From: Planctomycetaceae bacterium
GTDB taxonomy: Bacteria; Planctomycetota; Planctomycetia; Planctomycetales; Planctomycetaceae
Direction: 5' to 3'
Assembly: GCA_002726205.1 (NCBI GenBank)
Contig: PBSL01000017.1
Location: forward strand, 1-42,447
Length of the DNA stretch: 42,447 nt
How positions within the stretch are numbered: position 1 is the first letter of the stretch; each line of letters starts with the position of its first letter. The position numbers were made by a program, and so were the translations under genes. The notes below the pieces were generated by a model. It saw only the letters and a list, made by a program, of their open reading frames with translations. It made no database searches and was not told the DNA's origin. Shown here piece after piece: positions 25,618-34,117 of the stretch.

Positions 25618-26685
25618 CTAGAAGTCACCAACGATACCGGGCTTGATCTTCTCGAGCGGATCAGGCTGCCCGCCATGCCAGAATTGATCGTACCAGGGAA
25701 TCCCCTTGTCGGCACGATCACCGAGCCGCTGGTAGGTGCGGTAGTTGATCGAATCATTGAGCATTTTCACGCGACCGTCGACGAACAGGAAGTGCGCCCC
25801 GTTCTCGTGCTTGCTCTTGAAGCCCTGGCTCGTCTGCCAGTTCTGCCAGTGATTGCAGCTGGCCGGAACCGTTTCCCAGCCTGGCTCGTAGACGCACGCG
25901 ATCGGAAAGTTGATCGGAGCGGTCGTGGCCATCCAGGGAGCGTTCCAGTGGTACCAGCCGTTACGGGCGTGGTCACCACATTGTGGCAGCGCCTCACCCA
26001 TCAAGATGGTCTGGGATGCTCCATCGTGGGAGTTGATCATGCTCAAGCGAGCACCGAAGTTCACCCGGGAAAAGATGCCCGAGACGTAGTTCGGATCAGC
26101 AGAGTTCCCGTGACCGGCTCGGCCGGTGTGGAAGTTGTTACCCGGGTAGCTGTTGCACCAACCATTGCGCGAGTTCATTCGCTGGTTGCCCATGCTGCCC
26201 ATGTAGTTGGTCCGTGCCCGGTCACCACTGTTACTCATCAACGGCGAGCCGTCACTGGGACACATGTAGGCGGGAACCAGGTAGGAGCGGAACTTCTTAC
26301 CCCAGCGAGGCTGGTTGTCGATTCTGGGCAACCACTCGACCTCGGCACGACGGTTCTTGAAGTCAATCCGGCTGAACATCGGAGCCTGGTCGACGAACGG
26401 AAGCAGGTGCACCAGGTGCGTTCCTTTTTCCTGGGCCCACCACGTATGACCCTGTGCCCAGTGGATCGCGAAAATGCTCGGCGGGAATTGACCGTACGTG
26501 TCATGGTAGTTGTGCATCGCAACACCCAACTGCTTGAGGTTGCTCTTGCACTGAGCACGTCGAGCCGCCTCACGTGCCTGCTGGACAGCAGGCAGAAGCA
26601 GCGCGATCAAGATGGCGATGATCGCGATCACCACCAACAGTTCGATCAACGTGAAGGCTCTCTTTCGTCTGCGAAGATTAGCCAT
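25618..26685 (-). CDS. DUF1559 protein with prepilin-type N-terminus
   Basis: 355 aa. A prepilin-like cleavage and helix, [35 protein letters not shown] at residues 9-43, with cleavage expected before Phe11 and Glu15 in the conserved position. Then the DUF1559 (SBP_bac_10) core: [25 protein letters not shown], a central variable part with a Gly/Asn-rich loop, and the C-terminal signature [14 protein letters not shown]. This family is hugely expanded in planctomycetes; it is probably exported by a type II/IV pilus-like machinery and displayed as a pseudopilin, but its role is not known. It has the best Shine-Dalgarno sequence I noticed in the window and its own terminator, suggesting strong single-gene expression. 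Confidence 0.95.
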   Translation of the reverse strand: MANLRRRKRAFTLIELLVVIAIIAILIALLLPAVQQAREAARRAQCKSNLKQLGVAMHNYHDTYGQFPPSIFAIHWAQGHTWWAQEKGTHLVHLLPFVDQAPMFSRIDFKNRRAEVEWLPRIDNQPRWGKKFRSYLVPAYMCPSDGSPLMSNSGDRARTNYMGSMGNQRMNSRNGWCNSYPGNNFHTGRAGHGNSADPNYVSGIFSRVNFGARLSMINSHDGASQTILMGEALPQCGDHARNGWYHWNAPWMATTAPINFPIACVYEPGWETVPASCNHWQNWQTSQGFKSKHENGAHFLFVDGRVKMLNDSINYRTYQRLGDRADKGIPWYDQFWHGGQPDPLEKIKPGIVGDF

Positions 26686-26977
26686 TCTTCCCCTCCTTAC
26701 GGGTAACCATTACGTATGAATTCGAGATGACCTGTTTTGGGATGGCAAAAGAATCGACGACGAAACCTCGACCCCACGAACCATCCGATTGAAACATTTA
26801 GAGATAAACAGTAGCACCCTTTTGGCCGGGAATCCAACCACGGTGCCAGATCTGTTTGGATCAGTGGACACAAATCTAACGGATAAGTCAACGGGAAATG
26901 CAATTTTTCGAGAAAATCCGTGTTTGCAGCCCGACCGCGCTGTTCGCATTTCCAAACGGATGGTTCAATTGTAGACA
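26686..26977. other. AT-rich divergent leader region
   Basis: Upstream of both the DUF1559 gene (minus) and the TPR gene (plus). It is visibly richer in A+T than the flanking genes. It holds an 8-bp inverted repeat, GGAAATGC (26894-26901) with GCATTTCC (26946-26953), and T/A runs. It must carry the promoter of the DUF1559 gene and probably that of the TPR gene; I could not choose -35/-10 boxes reliably. No gene is seen in it. Confidence 0.5.
26692..26698 (-). promoter_or_regulatory. Perfect Shine-Dalgarno of the DUF1559 gene
   Basis: AAGGAGG on the minus strand, 6 nt from the ATG at 26685. Most other starts in the window have weak sites, so this one stands out and fixes the start. Confidence 0.85.
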
Positions 26978-27067
26978 TTGCCGACACTGATCGGCGAACC
27001 TGACCGATTGCGGCGCCGCCTGCGTTTGTTCTGCAGGTCAATTTTGGAGTCAGGCGACTCGAGATTC

Positions 27068-28552
27068 GTGGCATACCAGCAGCAGTGGGGCTTCACGACC
27101 GTGTGGCAACGAAACTTGCGAACGGCCCTGATCGTCGGCGTGGTGCTTGCGCTGCTGGCGGGCGCCTTCTGGAAGCCGATTTCGGTTTCCTGGCGTCTTC
27201 GCCAGGCCCGTTCACGCCTGAATGATCGCGACAGCGAGGACGCCGTCGAGATCCTGCAGTCGGCACTGCAACTGGCGCCGGAAAACCCGGAAGTGCACTT
27301 CCTGCTGGCCCGCAGTTACCGTCGACTGGGTCAATTCAGCAAGGTCATCGAACATCTCGATGAAGCCGAAGGCTGGGGTTGGCCCTCGGAATTGATCCGG
27401 CTCGAGCAGTTGATGGGGGCTGCCCAGGCCGGCCAACTCCAGGCCAGCGCGCCGGCGTTGTACAGGTTCCTGGGCAAGGGCGGGGATTACGGGGACGAAG
27501 GTCCCGAGGTCTGCGAGGCGCTGGTCAACGGTTACTTCCTGAGTTACCAGTTTGGCCTGGCCCAACCGTTACTCGACGAGTGGCAGGAAGCCTATCCTGG
27601 GGACGCTCAGTGTTACCTGTTTCGCGGCCTGTATTTCGAGAATCGATCCAACCCCACCAAGGCGGTTGCCGAATACCGCAAGGCGGTGCAATTGGCCGGG
27701 GGCAGGACGGACGTCCGGCTGCGACTGGCCGAGGTGTTGAAGAAGTCAAACCAGTTCGACGAAGCGATCGAGCAGTTCGAGATCTGTCGTTCCGAGGATT
27801 CCGACCACCCCGAGGTCCTGACCGGCCTGGGACAGTGTTTTCGGGGCCAGGGTCGCATTGACGACGCCCGTCGGATGTTCGAGACGGTTCTCGAAGAAAC
27901 TCCGGATTTCTTCGATGCACAACTGGCCCTGGGACAATTGGAAGAGACAGCCGGTAAAGCCGATCGGGCCCTGCGTTGGCTGCGTCCGGCCTGCCGTCGC
28001 AATCCCAGCGACACCGAAGTGCGGTACAGCCTGGCGAGATCATTACAGGTCGTCGGCAGAGAGTATCGTGAGGCTGTGCGGCAACCGGCCAAAGGCAAAG
28101 CGGGCCTGTCGCTTGTCGAGGCGGCGCGTTGGGCTGCTGCCTGGGCCCGGGCAGAGCTGACGCTTTCAGAAGCATCGACGCATTTCCGTTTTGTCGCCGA
28201 TGCTCAGCAGGCGATGGGGCGTGTCCAGGTCTGGACTGATCTGGTCCGCTCCGAACCACGCAATGTCGAACTGCGATTCAAGATTGGTGATCACCTGATG
28301 ACCTACGACAACCCGGAACACGGCCTGGGCTGGATGCTGAGTGCACTGGACATCGACCCCGCTTATGCGCCCGCGCATCGGGCCCTGGCGACGTATTACG
28401 ATAAGCGTGGAAAACCCGAACGTGCCGCACTGCACCGGCAGCAGGCCGGTGAGAGTGGCGGATCGTCCGGGAGCGATCCGGACGATTCCGGAAACGTGAC
28501 AGAACCTCCCCAGACCCAGGCAACGGATAAGACAGATGATGGAAGATCATGA
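27068..28552 (+). CDS. Membrane-anchored TPR protein
   Basis: About 494 aa. An N-terminal membrane segment (ALIVGVVLALLAGAFW) is followed by TPR repeats for most of its length (SEDAVEILQSALQLAPENPEVH, LGQFSKVIEHLDEAEG, FDEAIEQFEICRSEDSDHPEV, GRIDDARRMFETVLEETPDF, and a last unit around DPAYAPAHRALATYYDKRGK). The tail is Ser/Asp/Thr-rich. The chain is predicted outside the cytoplasm. Start uncertain: no ATG precedes the membrane segment; GTG 27068 is used, and TTG 26978 is in frame and would add 30 residues. Its stop overlaps the next gene by 17 bases, so the two are an operon, followed 17 bp later by an ASPIC/UnbV gene. Confidence 0.8.
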   Translation: MAYQQQWGFTTVWQRNLRTALIVGVVLALLAGAFWKPISVSWRLRQARSRLNDRDSEDAVEILQSALQLAPENPEVHFLLARSYRRLGQFSKVIEHLDEAEGWGWPSELIRLEQLMGAAQAGQLQASAPALYRFLGKGGDYGDEGPEVCEALVNGYFLSYQFGLAQPLLDEWQEAYPGDAQCYLFRGLYFENRSNPTKAVAEYRKAVQLAGGRTDVRLRLAEVLKKSNQFDEAIEQFEICRSEDSDHPEVLTGLGQCFRGQGRIDDARRMFETVLEETPDFFDAQLALGQLEETAGKADRALRWLRPACRRNPSDTEVRYSLARSLQVVGREYREAVRQPAKGKAGLSLVEAARWAAAWARAELTLSEASTHFRFVADAQQAMGRVQVWTDLVRSEPRNVELRFKIGDHLMTYDNPEHGLGWMLSALDIDPAYAPAHRALATYYDKRGKPERAALHRQQAGESGGSSGSDPDDSGNVTEPPQTQATDKTDDGRS

Positions 28553-29510
28553 CCAGCGGCCACCGGAGTCGCCGTCGGACCCGCCGCAGACTGCAGGAGA
28601 GGCCGAGCGGGTGGCCAGCAGTTTTACGCCAGGGCAGAAGGCGAGCACGATGAGCAAGGTGCTGGTGATTCTCTTCACCAGCCTGCTGGTCATCGGCGGC
28701 ATGTACGTCGCCAGTCCCGACAGCGCCTCGGATCTGTTGGTCAATACTCGCGTGGGGTTTGACCAGGAGGTCAACCGCAACCTGGTTCTTGGTTACATGA
28801 CCCCGTTCCTGGCGCCGGGCGTGACCCGACCGACACTCAAAGCCGCGGAAGAGACCCGGTTCGCCGAGGCAACCCCGATCGTTGGTGTTGCTGTCGGGAA
28901 AATTCATCGGGCCTATCCGACGCTGGTGATGCAGGGGTTTCGGCCCGACGGGATCTACGGTGGGATTGTCAACGACACGCTGGACGGAGTCCTGGTCACG
29001 GTGACCCATGACATTGACGCCAAGTTGGTCCGCGTGTTCACCCCGGCCGAGAAGATTGAAGGGAAAGTGGGCCGTCTTCGTCTGGCCGGCATGGCCGATG
29101 GGGGCGCCCTGATGTTGACCTTCAACGACAAGGACTACTACAGGCAGGATGCTCGGTCGGTTCCATCGCTGAAGGACTATCTGTTCAAGGAAGTGACCTG
29201 GGGCGAATGGAAGTCAGCTCATCCCGACACGGACGTGTACGTGGGGACGTTTCGGACGCCGGATCTGCAGATGGAAGTTTCGCTGGCCTTCATGACGCCC
29301 AGGGAACGGGCCGTCGCCGAAAAGGTGATCGCCAAACGCAACCGCGATGCCAAGATTCTCTCGCCCAACCGCAAGAAACGCCGAACTCCGATGGTTTCGG
29401 CCGCCGCCGCTTCTTCAACACCGGGTGCGACGGACAAGAAGTCGAGTGGTCAGAAACAGGGTTCCGAGAGTGGGTCGGCCGCAAAGTCGGCGACACCAGC
29501 GACCGAGTAA
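28536..29510 (+). CDS. DUF3179-like membrane-anchored protein lacking the usual Cys motif
   Basis: 324 aa. One membrane segment (about 41-60, VLVILFTSLLVIGGMYVA), then a domain resembling DUF3179: TPIVGVAVGKIHRAYPTLVM, GGIVNDTLDGVLVTVTHD, a middle beta-rich part, and WGEWKSAHPDTDVY, which matches the W.xW....P.t.V end of that family. In typical DUF3179 proteins the VNDT strand is followed by a Cys-containing TYCPLCGS-like motif; here that place reads VTVTHDIDAKLV, with no Cys. The tail is Lys/Ser/Ala-rich. Two adjacent ATGs (28536, 28539). It sits between a TPR gene and an ASPIC/UnbV gene with overlaps or short gaps, suggesting a three-gene unit. The family call is from pattern memory. Confidence 0.65.
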   Translation: MMEDHDQRPPESPSDPPQTAGEAERVASSFTPGQKASTMSKVLVILFTSLLVIGGMYVASPDSASDLLVNTRVGFDQEVNRNLVLGYMTPFLAPGVTRPTLKAAEETRFAEATPIVGVAVGKIHRAYPTLVMQGFRPDGIYGGIVNDTLDGVLVTVTHDIDAKLVRVFTPAEKIEGKVGRLRLAGMADGGALMLTFNDKDYYRQDARSVPSLKDYLFKEVTWGEWKSAHPDTDVYVGTFRTPDLQMEVSLAFMTPRERAVAEKVIAKRNRDAKILSPNRKKRRTPMVSAAAASSTPGATDKKSSGQKQGSESGSAAKSATPATE

Positions 29511-29516
29511 TCGGGG

Positions 29517-29524
29517 AAGGGGAG
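29517..29524 (+). promoter_or_regulatory. Ribosome binding site for a TTG start
   Basis: AAGGGGAG ends 3 nt before TTG 29528, between the stop of the previous gene (29510) and the start of the signal peptide. It supports the TTG over upstream in-frame ATGs, which would lie inside the previous gene. Confidence 0.55.
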
Positions 29525-29527
29525 AAG

Positions 29528-31315
29528 TTGCTCCGGCTCCGAAACATCCATGCGGCACGAGCGGTTTCTGCCCTGGTGTTGCTGCTGGTTGCCGTGGTGG
29601 GTTGCCCATCGGACGATCCGGTTCCCGGTGGGTCGGCCGGGAGTGGGGCGCCATCGAAACGTCCCCCGGTCACTTTCCCGCCGGCGAACGAGGATGTGCG
29701 ATCGGCGACGGGAGTTGAGTTTTACGATCGTGCCGCCACCGCCGGCGTGGCCTTCAGTTATCGTAACGGCCAGGAGGCCGGGTATTTTTCGATCGTCGAG
29801 TCACTGGGTGGGGGCGTCGGCCTGCTCGATTGGGATCGCGACGGCGACCTCGACCTGCTGATTCCCGGTGGAGGCCGGTTCGGCAAGGACGACACGATCG
29901 CCGGTCGTCCCTGCGGATTGTTCCTCAACCAGGGGGAGTGGGACTTTCTGTCGGTGGCCGAGCAGGCCGGGGCGTCGACAATTTCCAAGAGGTATTCGCA
30001 CGGAGCTGCCGTTGGCGACTTCGATGCCGATGGTTTCCCGGACGTGTTGGTGACCGGCTACGGGGGCGTGGTTCTGTGGCACAATCTTGGAGACGGGACC
30101 TTCGAGGACACAACGGTTGCCGCCGGGTTGAATGACCGGCTTTGGAGCTCCTCGTCGGCCTGGGGTGATCTCAACGGCGACGGACACCTCGATCTCTACA
30201 TCGCCCACTATGTCGACTGGAGTTTCAAGAACAATCCCATCTGCCCGTCCAAGAAGACCGGTGAGCAGGACATCTGTCCGCCTCGCCAGTTTGATCCCCT
30301 TCCCGACACGTTGTACCTCAGTCGCGGGGACGGCTCGTTTGAAGACGCATCGGTCGTGGCGGGCCTGGTCCAGCAGGGAGCCTGCGGCAAGGGGCTGGGC
30401 GTGATGATCTGCGACATCGACCTGGACGGTGCCCTGGACATTTATGTCTGCAACGACACCGTGCCGAATTTTCTGTACCGCAATGACGGTCGTGGGCGAC
30501 TCGAGGAAGTGGCGATGCAGAGCGGGGCGGCGGTCAGCGAAACCGGTGTGCCGGAAGGAAGCATGGGCGTTGATCTTGGCGACTACAACCTCGACGGCCG
30601 CCTGGACCTGTGGGTGACGAATTACGAACGAGAGAGCATTGCCCTGTACCGCAACGACGGTCGCGGGATGTTTCGGCATGTCAGCCACCTGGCCGGGCTG
30701 ACGACAGTGGGTGGGTTGTTCGTCGGCTGGGGCACGGCGTTCCTGGACTTTGACCTGGATGGTGACGAGGACGTGTTCGTCAGCAACGGTCATGTGATCA
30801 GGCACCCCAGCGAGGCGCCGTTGCGCCAGTTGCCGCTGTTGTTCGAGAACATGAAGGGTCGCCGATTCTTGAATGTGGCACCGGCGGGGGGGGACTACCT
30901 GTCGAGTCCGCACATGGGCCGCGGCGTGGCCAAGGGCGATCTCGATAACGACGGGGATATCGACCTGGTCGTGTGTCACACCAACGAGCCGGTGGCGTTG
31001 CTTGAAAATCGATCGCCCCGTGGGAACCGTCACTGGTTGGGCGTGCGGTTGGTGGGCACGCAGCCGCAAACCGCCCGTGACCCGGCAGGTGCCATCGTGA
31101 CGGTCAGCGTCGAAGGGCTCCCCAAACAAACCCGGCAACTCAAGAGTGGAAGCAGTTACGCGTCCAGCAGCGAACCGCGGCTTTGTTTCGGTCTGGGAAC
31201 GGCCGGGTCAGTTGCCGAGGTCGAGATTCGCTGGCCGGGCGGGACGATTCAGCGAACCGGGCCGGTGAAGGCCGACCAGTTGCTGGTCGTTCGCCAGGAA
31301 CATCGGCGGCGGTGA
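29528..31315 (+). CDS. CRTAC1-type FG-GAP/ASPIC-UnbV lipoprotein
   Basis: 595 aa. Signal with lipobox-like VAVVGC (Cys26). Then the CRTAC1 family core from GVEFYDRAATAGVAFSY onward: FG-GAP repeats with calcium-type loops (DWDRDGDLDL, DFDADGFPDV, DLNGDGHLDL, DIDLDGALDI, DYNLDGRLDL, DFDLDGDEDV, DLDNDGDIDL) and a C-terminal ASPIC/UnbV domain (HWLGVRLVG to IRWPGGTIQ). A Cys pair, Cys239 and Cys250, lies in a loop between two blades and is shared with the paralogues at 32133 and 36586; it is probably a disulfide. Exported and lipid-anchored, calcium-binding; partner unknown. Starts 17 bp after the DUF3179-like gene. Confidence 0.88.
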   Translation: MLRLRNIHAARAVSALVLLLVAVVGCPSDDPVPGGSAGSGAPSKRPPVTFPPANEDVRSATGVEFYDRAATAGVAFSYRNGQEAGYFSIVESLGGGVGLLDWDRDGDLDLLIPGGGRFGKDDTIAGRPCGLFLNQGEWDFLSVAEQAGASTISKRYSHGAAVGDFDADGFPDVLVTGYGGVVLWHNLGDGTFEDTTVAAGLNDRLWSSSSAWGDLNGDGHLDLYIAHYVDWSFKNNPICPSKKTGEQDICPPRQFDPLPDTLYLSRGDGSFEDASVVAGLVQQGACGKGLGVMICDIDLDGALDIYVCNDTVPNFLYRNDGRGRLEEVAMQSGAAVSETGVPEGSMGVDLGDYNLDGRLDLWVTNYERESIALYRNDGRGMFRHVSHLAGLTTVGGLFVGWGTAFLDFDLDGDEDVFVSNGHVIRHPSEAPLRQLPLLFENMKGRRFLNVAPAGGDYLSSPHMGRGVAKGDLDNDGDIDLVVCHTNEPVALLENRSPRGNRHWLGVRLVGTQPQTARDPAGAIVTVSVEGLPKQTRQLKSGSSYASSSEPRLCFGLGTAGSVAEVEIRWPGGTIQRTGPVKADQLLVVRQEHRRR

Positions 31316-31319
31316 AGGC

Positions 31320-31364
31320 AAAACACAAAACGACCCGGCTACTCTCCGAGAGCAACCGGGTCGT
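31320..31364 (-). terminator. Intrinsic terminator of the small lipoprotein gene (possibly bidirectional)
   Basis: ACGACCCGG (31330-31338) pairs with CCGGGTCGT (31356-31364); the loop holds a CTCT/AGAG sub-stem. On the minus strand it is followed by TTTTGTGTTTT. It lies between two convergent genes, so it may serve both, but the T-run favours minus. Confidence 0.8.
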
Positions 31365-31391
31365 TGGTGGTCAGAAATTGCCGGGTTGGTG

Positions 31392-31955
31392 TTATGGTTG
31401 CCCGGGAGGACGACCGCTGTTCGCGGCACCGGCACTGGGGGGGCCGCCGCTGGCGGCCTTTTGAGCGGCGTTGGTCGCGGGGTGCATGATTCGAGCGTTG
31501 GGAGCACCGGCCTTGATCTTGGTGACACCGGCAGCGGTGATCGCGGTCCCTTCGAGCATGACCATTTTCAGCTTCGACAACTTGGCAATCACGTCGGCGC
31601 TCTTGTCGGACACGCCCCGGCAGCCCATCAACGTCAGTCCTTCCAGGTTGGGTGTCTTGGCCAGGTTGGCCGCGACCGCGTCGTCACAGCCACCCTGGGA
31701 AAAACCGACATCGAGAACCGAGCCGTTGCCAACCATCACGTCGGCACCGGCCGCCTTGAGAGCTTCGGCCGCGGCCTTTTCGCCTGGATCGGTGATGTTG
31801 TCCAGGTTCATGCTGGCCTGGTAGGAGTCGGCGTCCTTCTTCTTCTCTTCAGCGACGTCGGTGCCCGGGTCGGCGCAACTGCACAGGGCAACTGCCAACG
31901 ACAGCCCGGCCGTGAGAAACCAGCGGCCAGCCAGCTCGGAAAAACGCGTGTCCAT
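31392..31955 (-). CDS. Small lipoprotein with leucine-rich-repeat-like segment
   Basis: 187 aa. Signal peptide with Cys residues around ALCSC (about 25-27), a charged linker, then repeats resembling the bacterial LRR type: LAKTPNLEGLTLMGCRGVSDKSADVIAKLSKL and KMVMLEGTAITAAGVTKI. The C-terminus is Gly/Pro/Ala-rich and low complexity. It probably lies in the periplasm or on the surface as a binding protein; nothing specific can be said. ATG 31955, with AAGGA 8 nt upstream. It follows the ASPIC/UnbV gene at 32133-34043 on the same strand after 177 bp and has its own terminator, so it may be the end of that operon or a separate unit. Confidence 0.75.
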   Translation of the reverse strand: MDTRFSELAGRWFLTAGLSLAVALCSCADPGTDVAEEKKKDADSYQASMNLDNITDPGEKAAAEALKAAGADVMVGNGSVLDVGFSQGGCDDAVAANLAKTPNLEGLTLMGCRGVSDKSADVIAKLSKLKMVMLEGTAITAAGVTKIKAGAPNARIMHPATNAAQKAASGGPPSAGAANSGRPPGQP

Positions 31956-32132
31956 GTTCTGTCCTTCGCAAAGTGAATGTGGAAAACGGTTGAGTTGGGG
32001 TGTGTGGCAACGCGGGAGATGCGCCACTGCGAGCCTCTCCGATTGGTCAGTATGACGCGGCCCCGGCGGGCTTGCAACGACAAGTGGATCCCGCGCGGGC
32101 CACTGTCAATCACGACGTTTGCCGGGAGTGGA

Positions 32133-34043
32133 TTATTCCCGGGATCCGGAAGTTCCCGTCCCGCGGCGGAGCGACAACTGGCGGTCGGCCGGCCCACCAG
32201 GGAACGTCTCCCAGGCAGAATCCCCGTCGGGCCAACGAACCTCGATCCTGTCGTAATGGGGCCTGTCGAGCCCGACGTGGATCCTGGGGTCATGGCTGGC
32301 GAGATAACTGCCGGCCGGGTTCAGGATCCGGTGGTGTCGGAAGTTGCCGGCAACGACAACGATCTCGGCACCGTAGGCATCGCGGCGATGAGCGGGATCG
32401 ATCGCCCGGAGTTTCAGCCAGTGCCCGCGCTTGGGCAGGTCGTTGCGATAGAGCCGGGCGCGGCCGCCGGTCGTGGTGACCAGCAGGTCGATGTCTCCGT
32501 CATTGTCGATGTCGCCACAGATCAACGCACGACCGGAATTCGGCTCGCGGCTGAAATCACCGGCGTCCATCGTGCGTTCGACGAAGATGTTCTTTCCGGT
32601 GTTGAGAAAGATCTGGTTGCGGTCGCCGTATTCCTTCCAGAAAGCGACCGGGTCGTCGACCTTGTCCTTGCCCTGCTGGAGCAGCTTGTCGACTTCGATG
32701 ATGTCGCCCTGGCGGTCCGCATCGCTGCTGCGCCAATGGCAGGGCAAGGCCAACCCATTAACGAGCGGGATGTCGAGGAAACCGTCGTGGTCGAGATCAA
32801 CGAAGCTGACCCCCCAGCCGGTGTGTCGTCGGCTGGCCAGTCCGAGTTGCCATTGCTCGGTCGCATCGCGAAACTCGCCACGGTCGTTGATGTAGAGCGT
32901 GTTGGTCTCGTCGGTGAAGTGGGTCGAGAGCAGGTCCCAGTCGCCGTCGGCATCAACATCGCCCAGGGCCAGGCCCATGCTCGCCTCACCACGTCCCAGG
33001 AAGTTGTAGGCCGATCCGCTCTGCAGGCCACGGTCGATGAAGGTGCCATCTTTCTGGTTGATCCAGAGGCGATTGGGGTACATGTCGTTGGCCACATAGA
33101 AATCCGTCCAGCCATCGCGGTCGAAGTCGGCGCAGACGACACAGAAACCGGTTCCACGGGTTTCGGCCAGTCCGGCCTCCGAGGTCACGTCACGGAACCG
33201 AACCACGCCGTCGGGTCCCGGCCCCTCGTTGTGCAACAGGACGTCGGCCGAGGCATTGAATTCCAACGGAGAACAATAGCCAACATGGTCACCACCATAG
33301 TCACAGGCCCTCATGTGGCCGTCGAAGGCCTCGGCTCCGTATTGCGTCAGGAACAAGTCCAGGTGGCCGTCGCGATCGTAGTCACAGAAAGTCGCTGATG
33401 TCGCCCAGCCGTCGGTCGCCAGCCCAGCCGCCTCGGTCACGTCGCGGAAGTGCCCCTGGCCGTCGTTGAGGTACAGCCGGTCCCGACCGTAGTTGGTGAC
33501 AAACACGTCGGCATGGCCGTCGTTGTTGGCATCGCCGATGGCACAACCGATCCCGTACCCCTTGTCGCCCAGCCCCGATTCGGCGGTCGCGTCGGTGAAG
33601 CGGCCATCCTCTTCCTGTCGAAACAGCCGGTTCTCGAGTCGTGATGGGGCCGGCAGAGGTCCGACAGCCTTGGGCGAACGGCCGCTGTTGACCAGGTAGA
33701 TGTCCAGGTCACCGTCACCGTCGTAGTCGAACATCGCGCCACCAGAGCCGTTGATCTCGGGAAGAAAATATGTCCCCAGCGGTCCAATCACGCGATGAAA
33801 ATCCAGGCCGGAGGCGTCGGTGATGTCGGTGAAGAAACCACGAGCTGTCGCAGTGGCGTCCGGACCGGTCCAGTTGCCCGGGCCACAATTTCGGGTCGCG
33901 TCGGTGGTGGCAACTCCCGGCACCACGTTGTTCCCGGGCACGTCGTTGGTGCTGTCACATCCCCCCGGAGCCAGGGCGATCACCAGCAGGGTCAGGCAGC
34001 CCAATACCCGGGGCCCGGGCTTCTGGGAGGCAAGAGGTGCCAT
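32133..34043 (-). CDS. CRTAC1-type FG-GAP/ASPIC-UnbV protein
   Basis: 636 aa. Signal region ending LAPGGC (Cys29; only a loose lipobox), an Asn/Asp-rich linker, then GLDFHRVIGPLG as in CRTAC1 proteins, FG-GAP repeats (DYDGDGDLDI, DANNDGHADV, DYDRDGHLDL, DFDRDGWTDF, DVDADGDWDL, DLDHDGFLDI, DIDNDGDIDL) and a C-terminal ASPIC/UnbV domain (HWLKLRAID to VRWPDG). Cys pair Cys247/Cys257 lies in the same inter-blade loop as in its paralogues. ATG 34043 is preferred to the upstream TTG 34091 because it puts the signal at the N-terminus. It is 74 bp after the YfhO-like gene in a probable operon with that gene and the TPR-FG-GAP fusion. Confidence 0.88.
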   Translation of the reverse strand: MAPLASQKPGPRVLGCLTLLVIALAPGGCDSTNDVPGNNVVPGVATTDATRNCGPGNWTGPDATATARGFFTDITDASGLDFHRVIGPLGTYFLPEINGSGGAMFDYDGDGDLDIYLVNSGRSPKAVGPLPAPSRLENRLFRQEEDGRFTDATAESGLGDKGYGIGCAIGDANNDGHADVFVTNYGRDRLYLNDGQGHFRDVTEAAGLATDGWATSATFCDYDRDGHLDLFLTQYGAEAFDGHMRACDYGGDHVGYCSPLEFNASADVLLHNEGPGPDGVVRFRDVTSEAGLAETRGTGFCVVCADFDRDGWTDFYVANDMYPNRLWINQKDGTFIDRGLQSGSAYNFLGRGEASMGLALGDVDADGDWDLLSTHFTDETNTLYINDRGEFRDATEQWQLGLASRRHTGWGVSFVDLDHDGFLDIPLVNGLALPCHWRSSDADRQGDIIEVDKLLQQGKDKVDDPVAFWKEYGDRNQIFLNTGKNIFVERTMDAGDFSREPNSGRALICGDIDNDGDIDLLVTTTGGRARLYRNDLPKRGHWLKLRAIDPAHRRDAYGAEIVVVAGNFRHHRILNPAGSYLASHDPRIHVGLDRPHYDRIEVRWPDGDSAWETFPGGPADRQLSLRRGTGTSGSRE

Positions 34044-34117
34044 GTCGCGTTCCGGTGGTCGTGGGACGATGAAACTCAGTCGGGCAGGCAACAGTTATTG
34101 CCAGCAGCAATTCTAGA

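Noticed and set aside
25468-26706. 412-codon open frame opposite the DUF1559 gene
   Set aside because: No ribosome site, no recognisable domain, and fully covered by the DUF1559 and lipoprotein genes and their regulatory region.
29801-31138. 445-codon open frame antisense to the FG-GAP gene
   Set aside because: Repeated DxDxDG codons give open antisense frames; several similar ones (23721-24740, 31977-33398, 37441-38472) lie opposite every FG-GAP gene, so they are shadows.
32090-32099. Palindrome CCCGCGCGGG in the gap upstream of the small lipoprotein gene
   Set aside because: Low-complexity GC palindromes are expected by chance in such DNA; no context supports a site.
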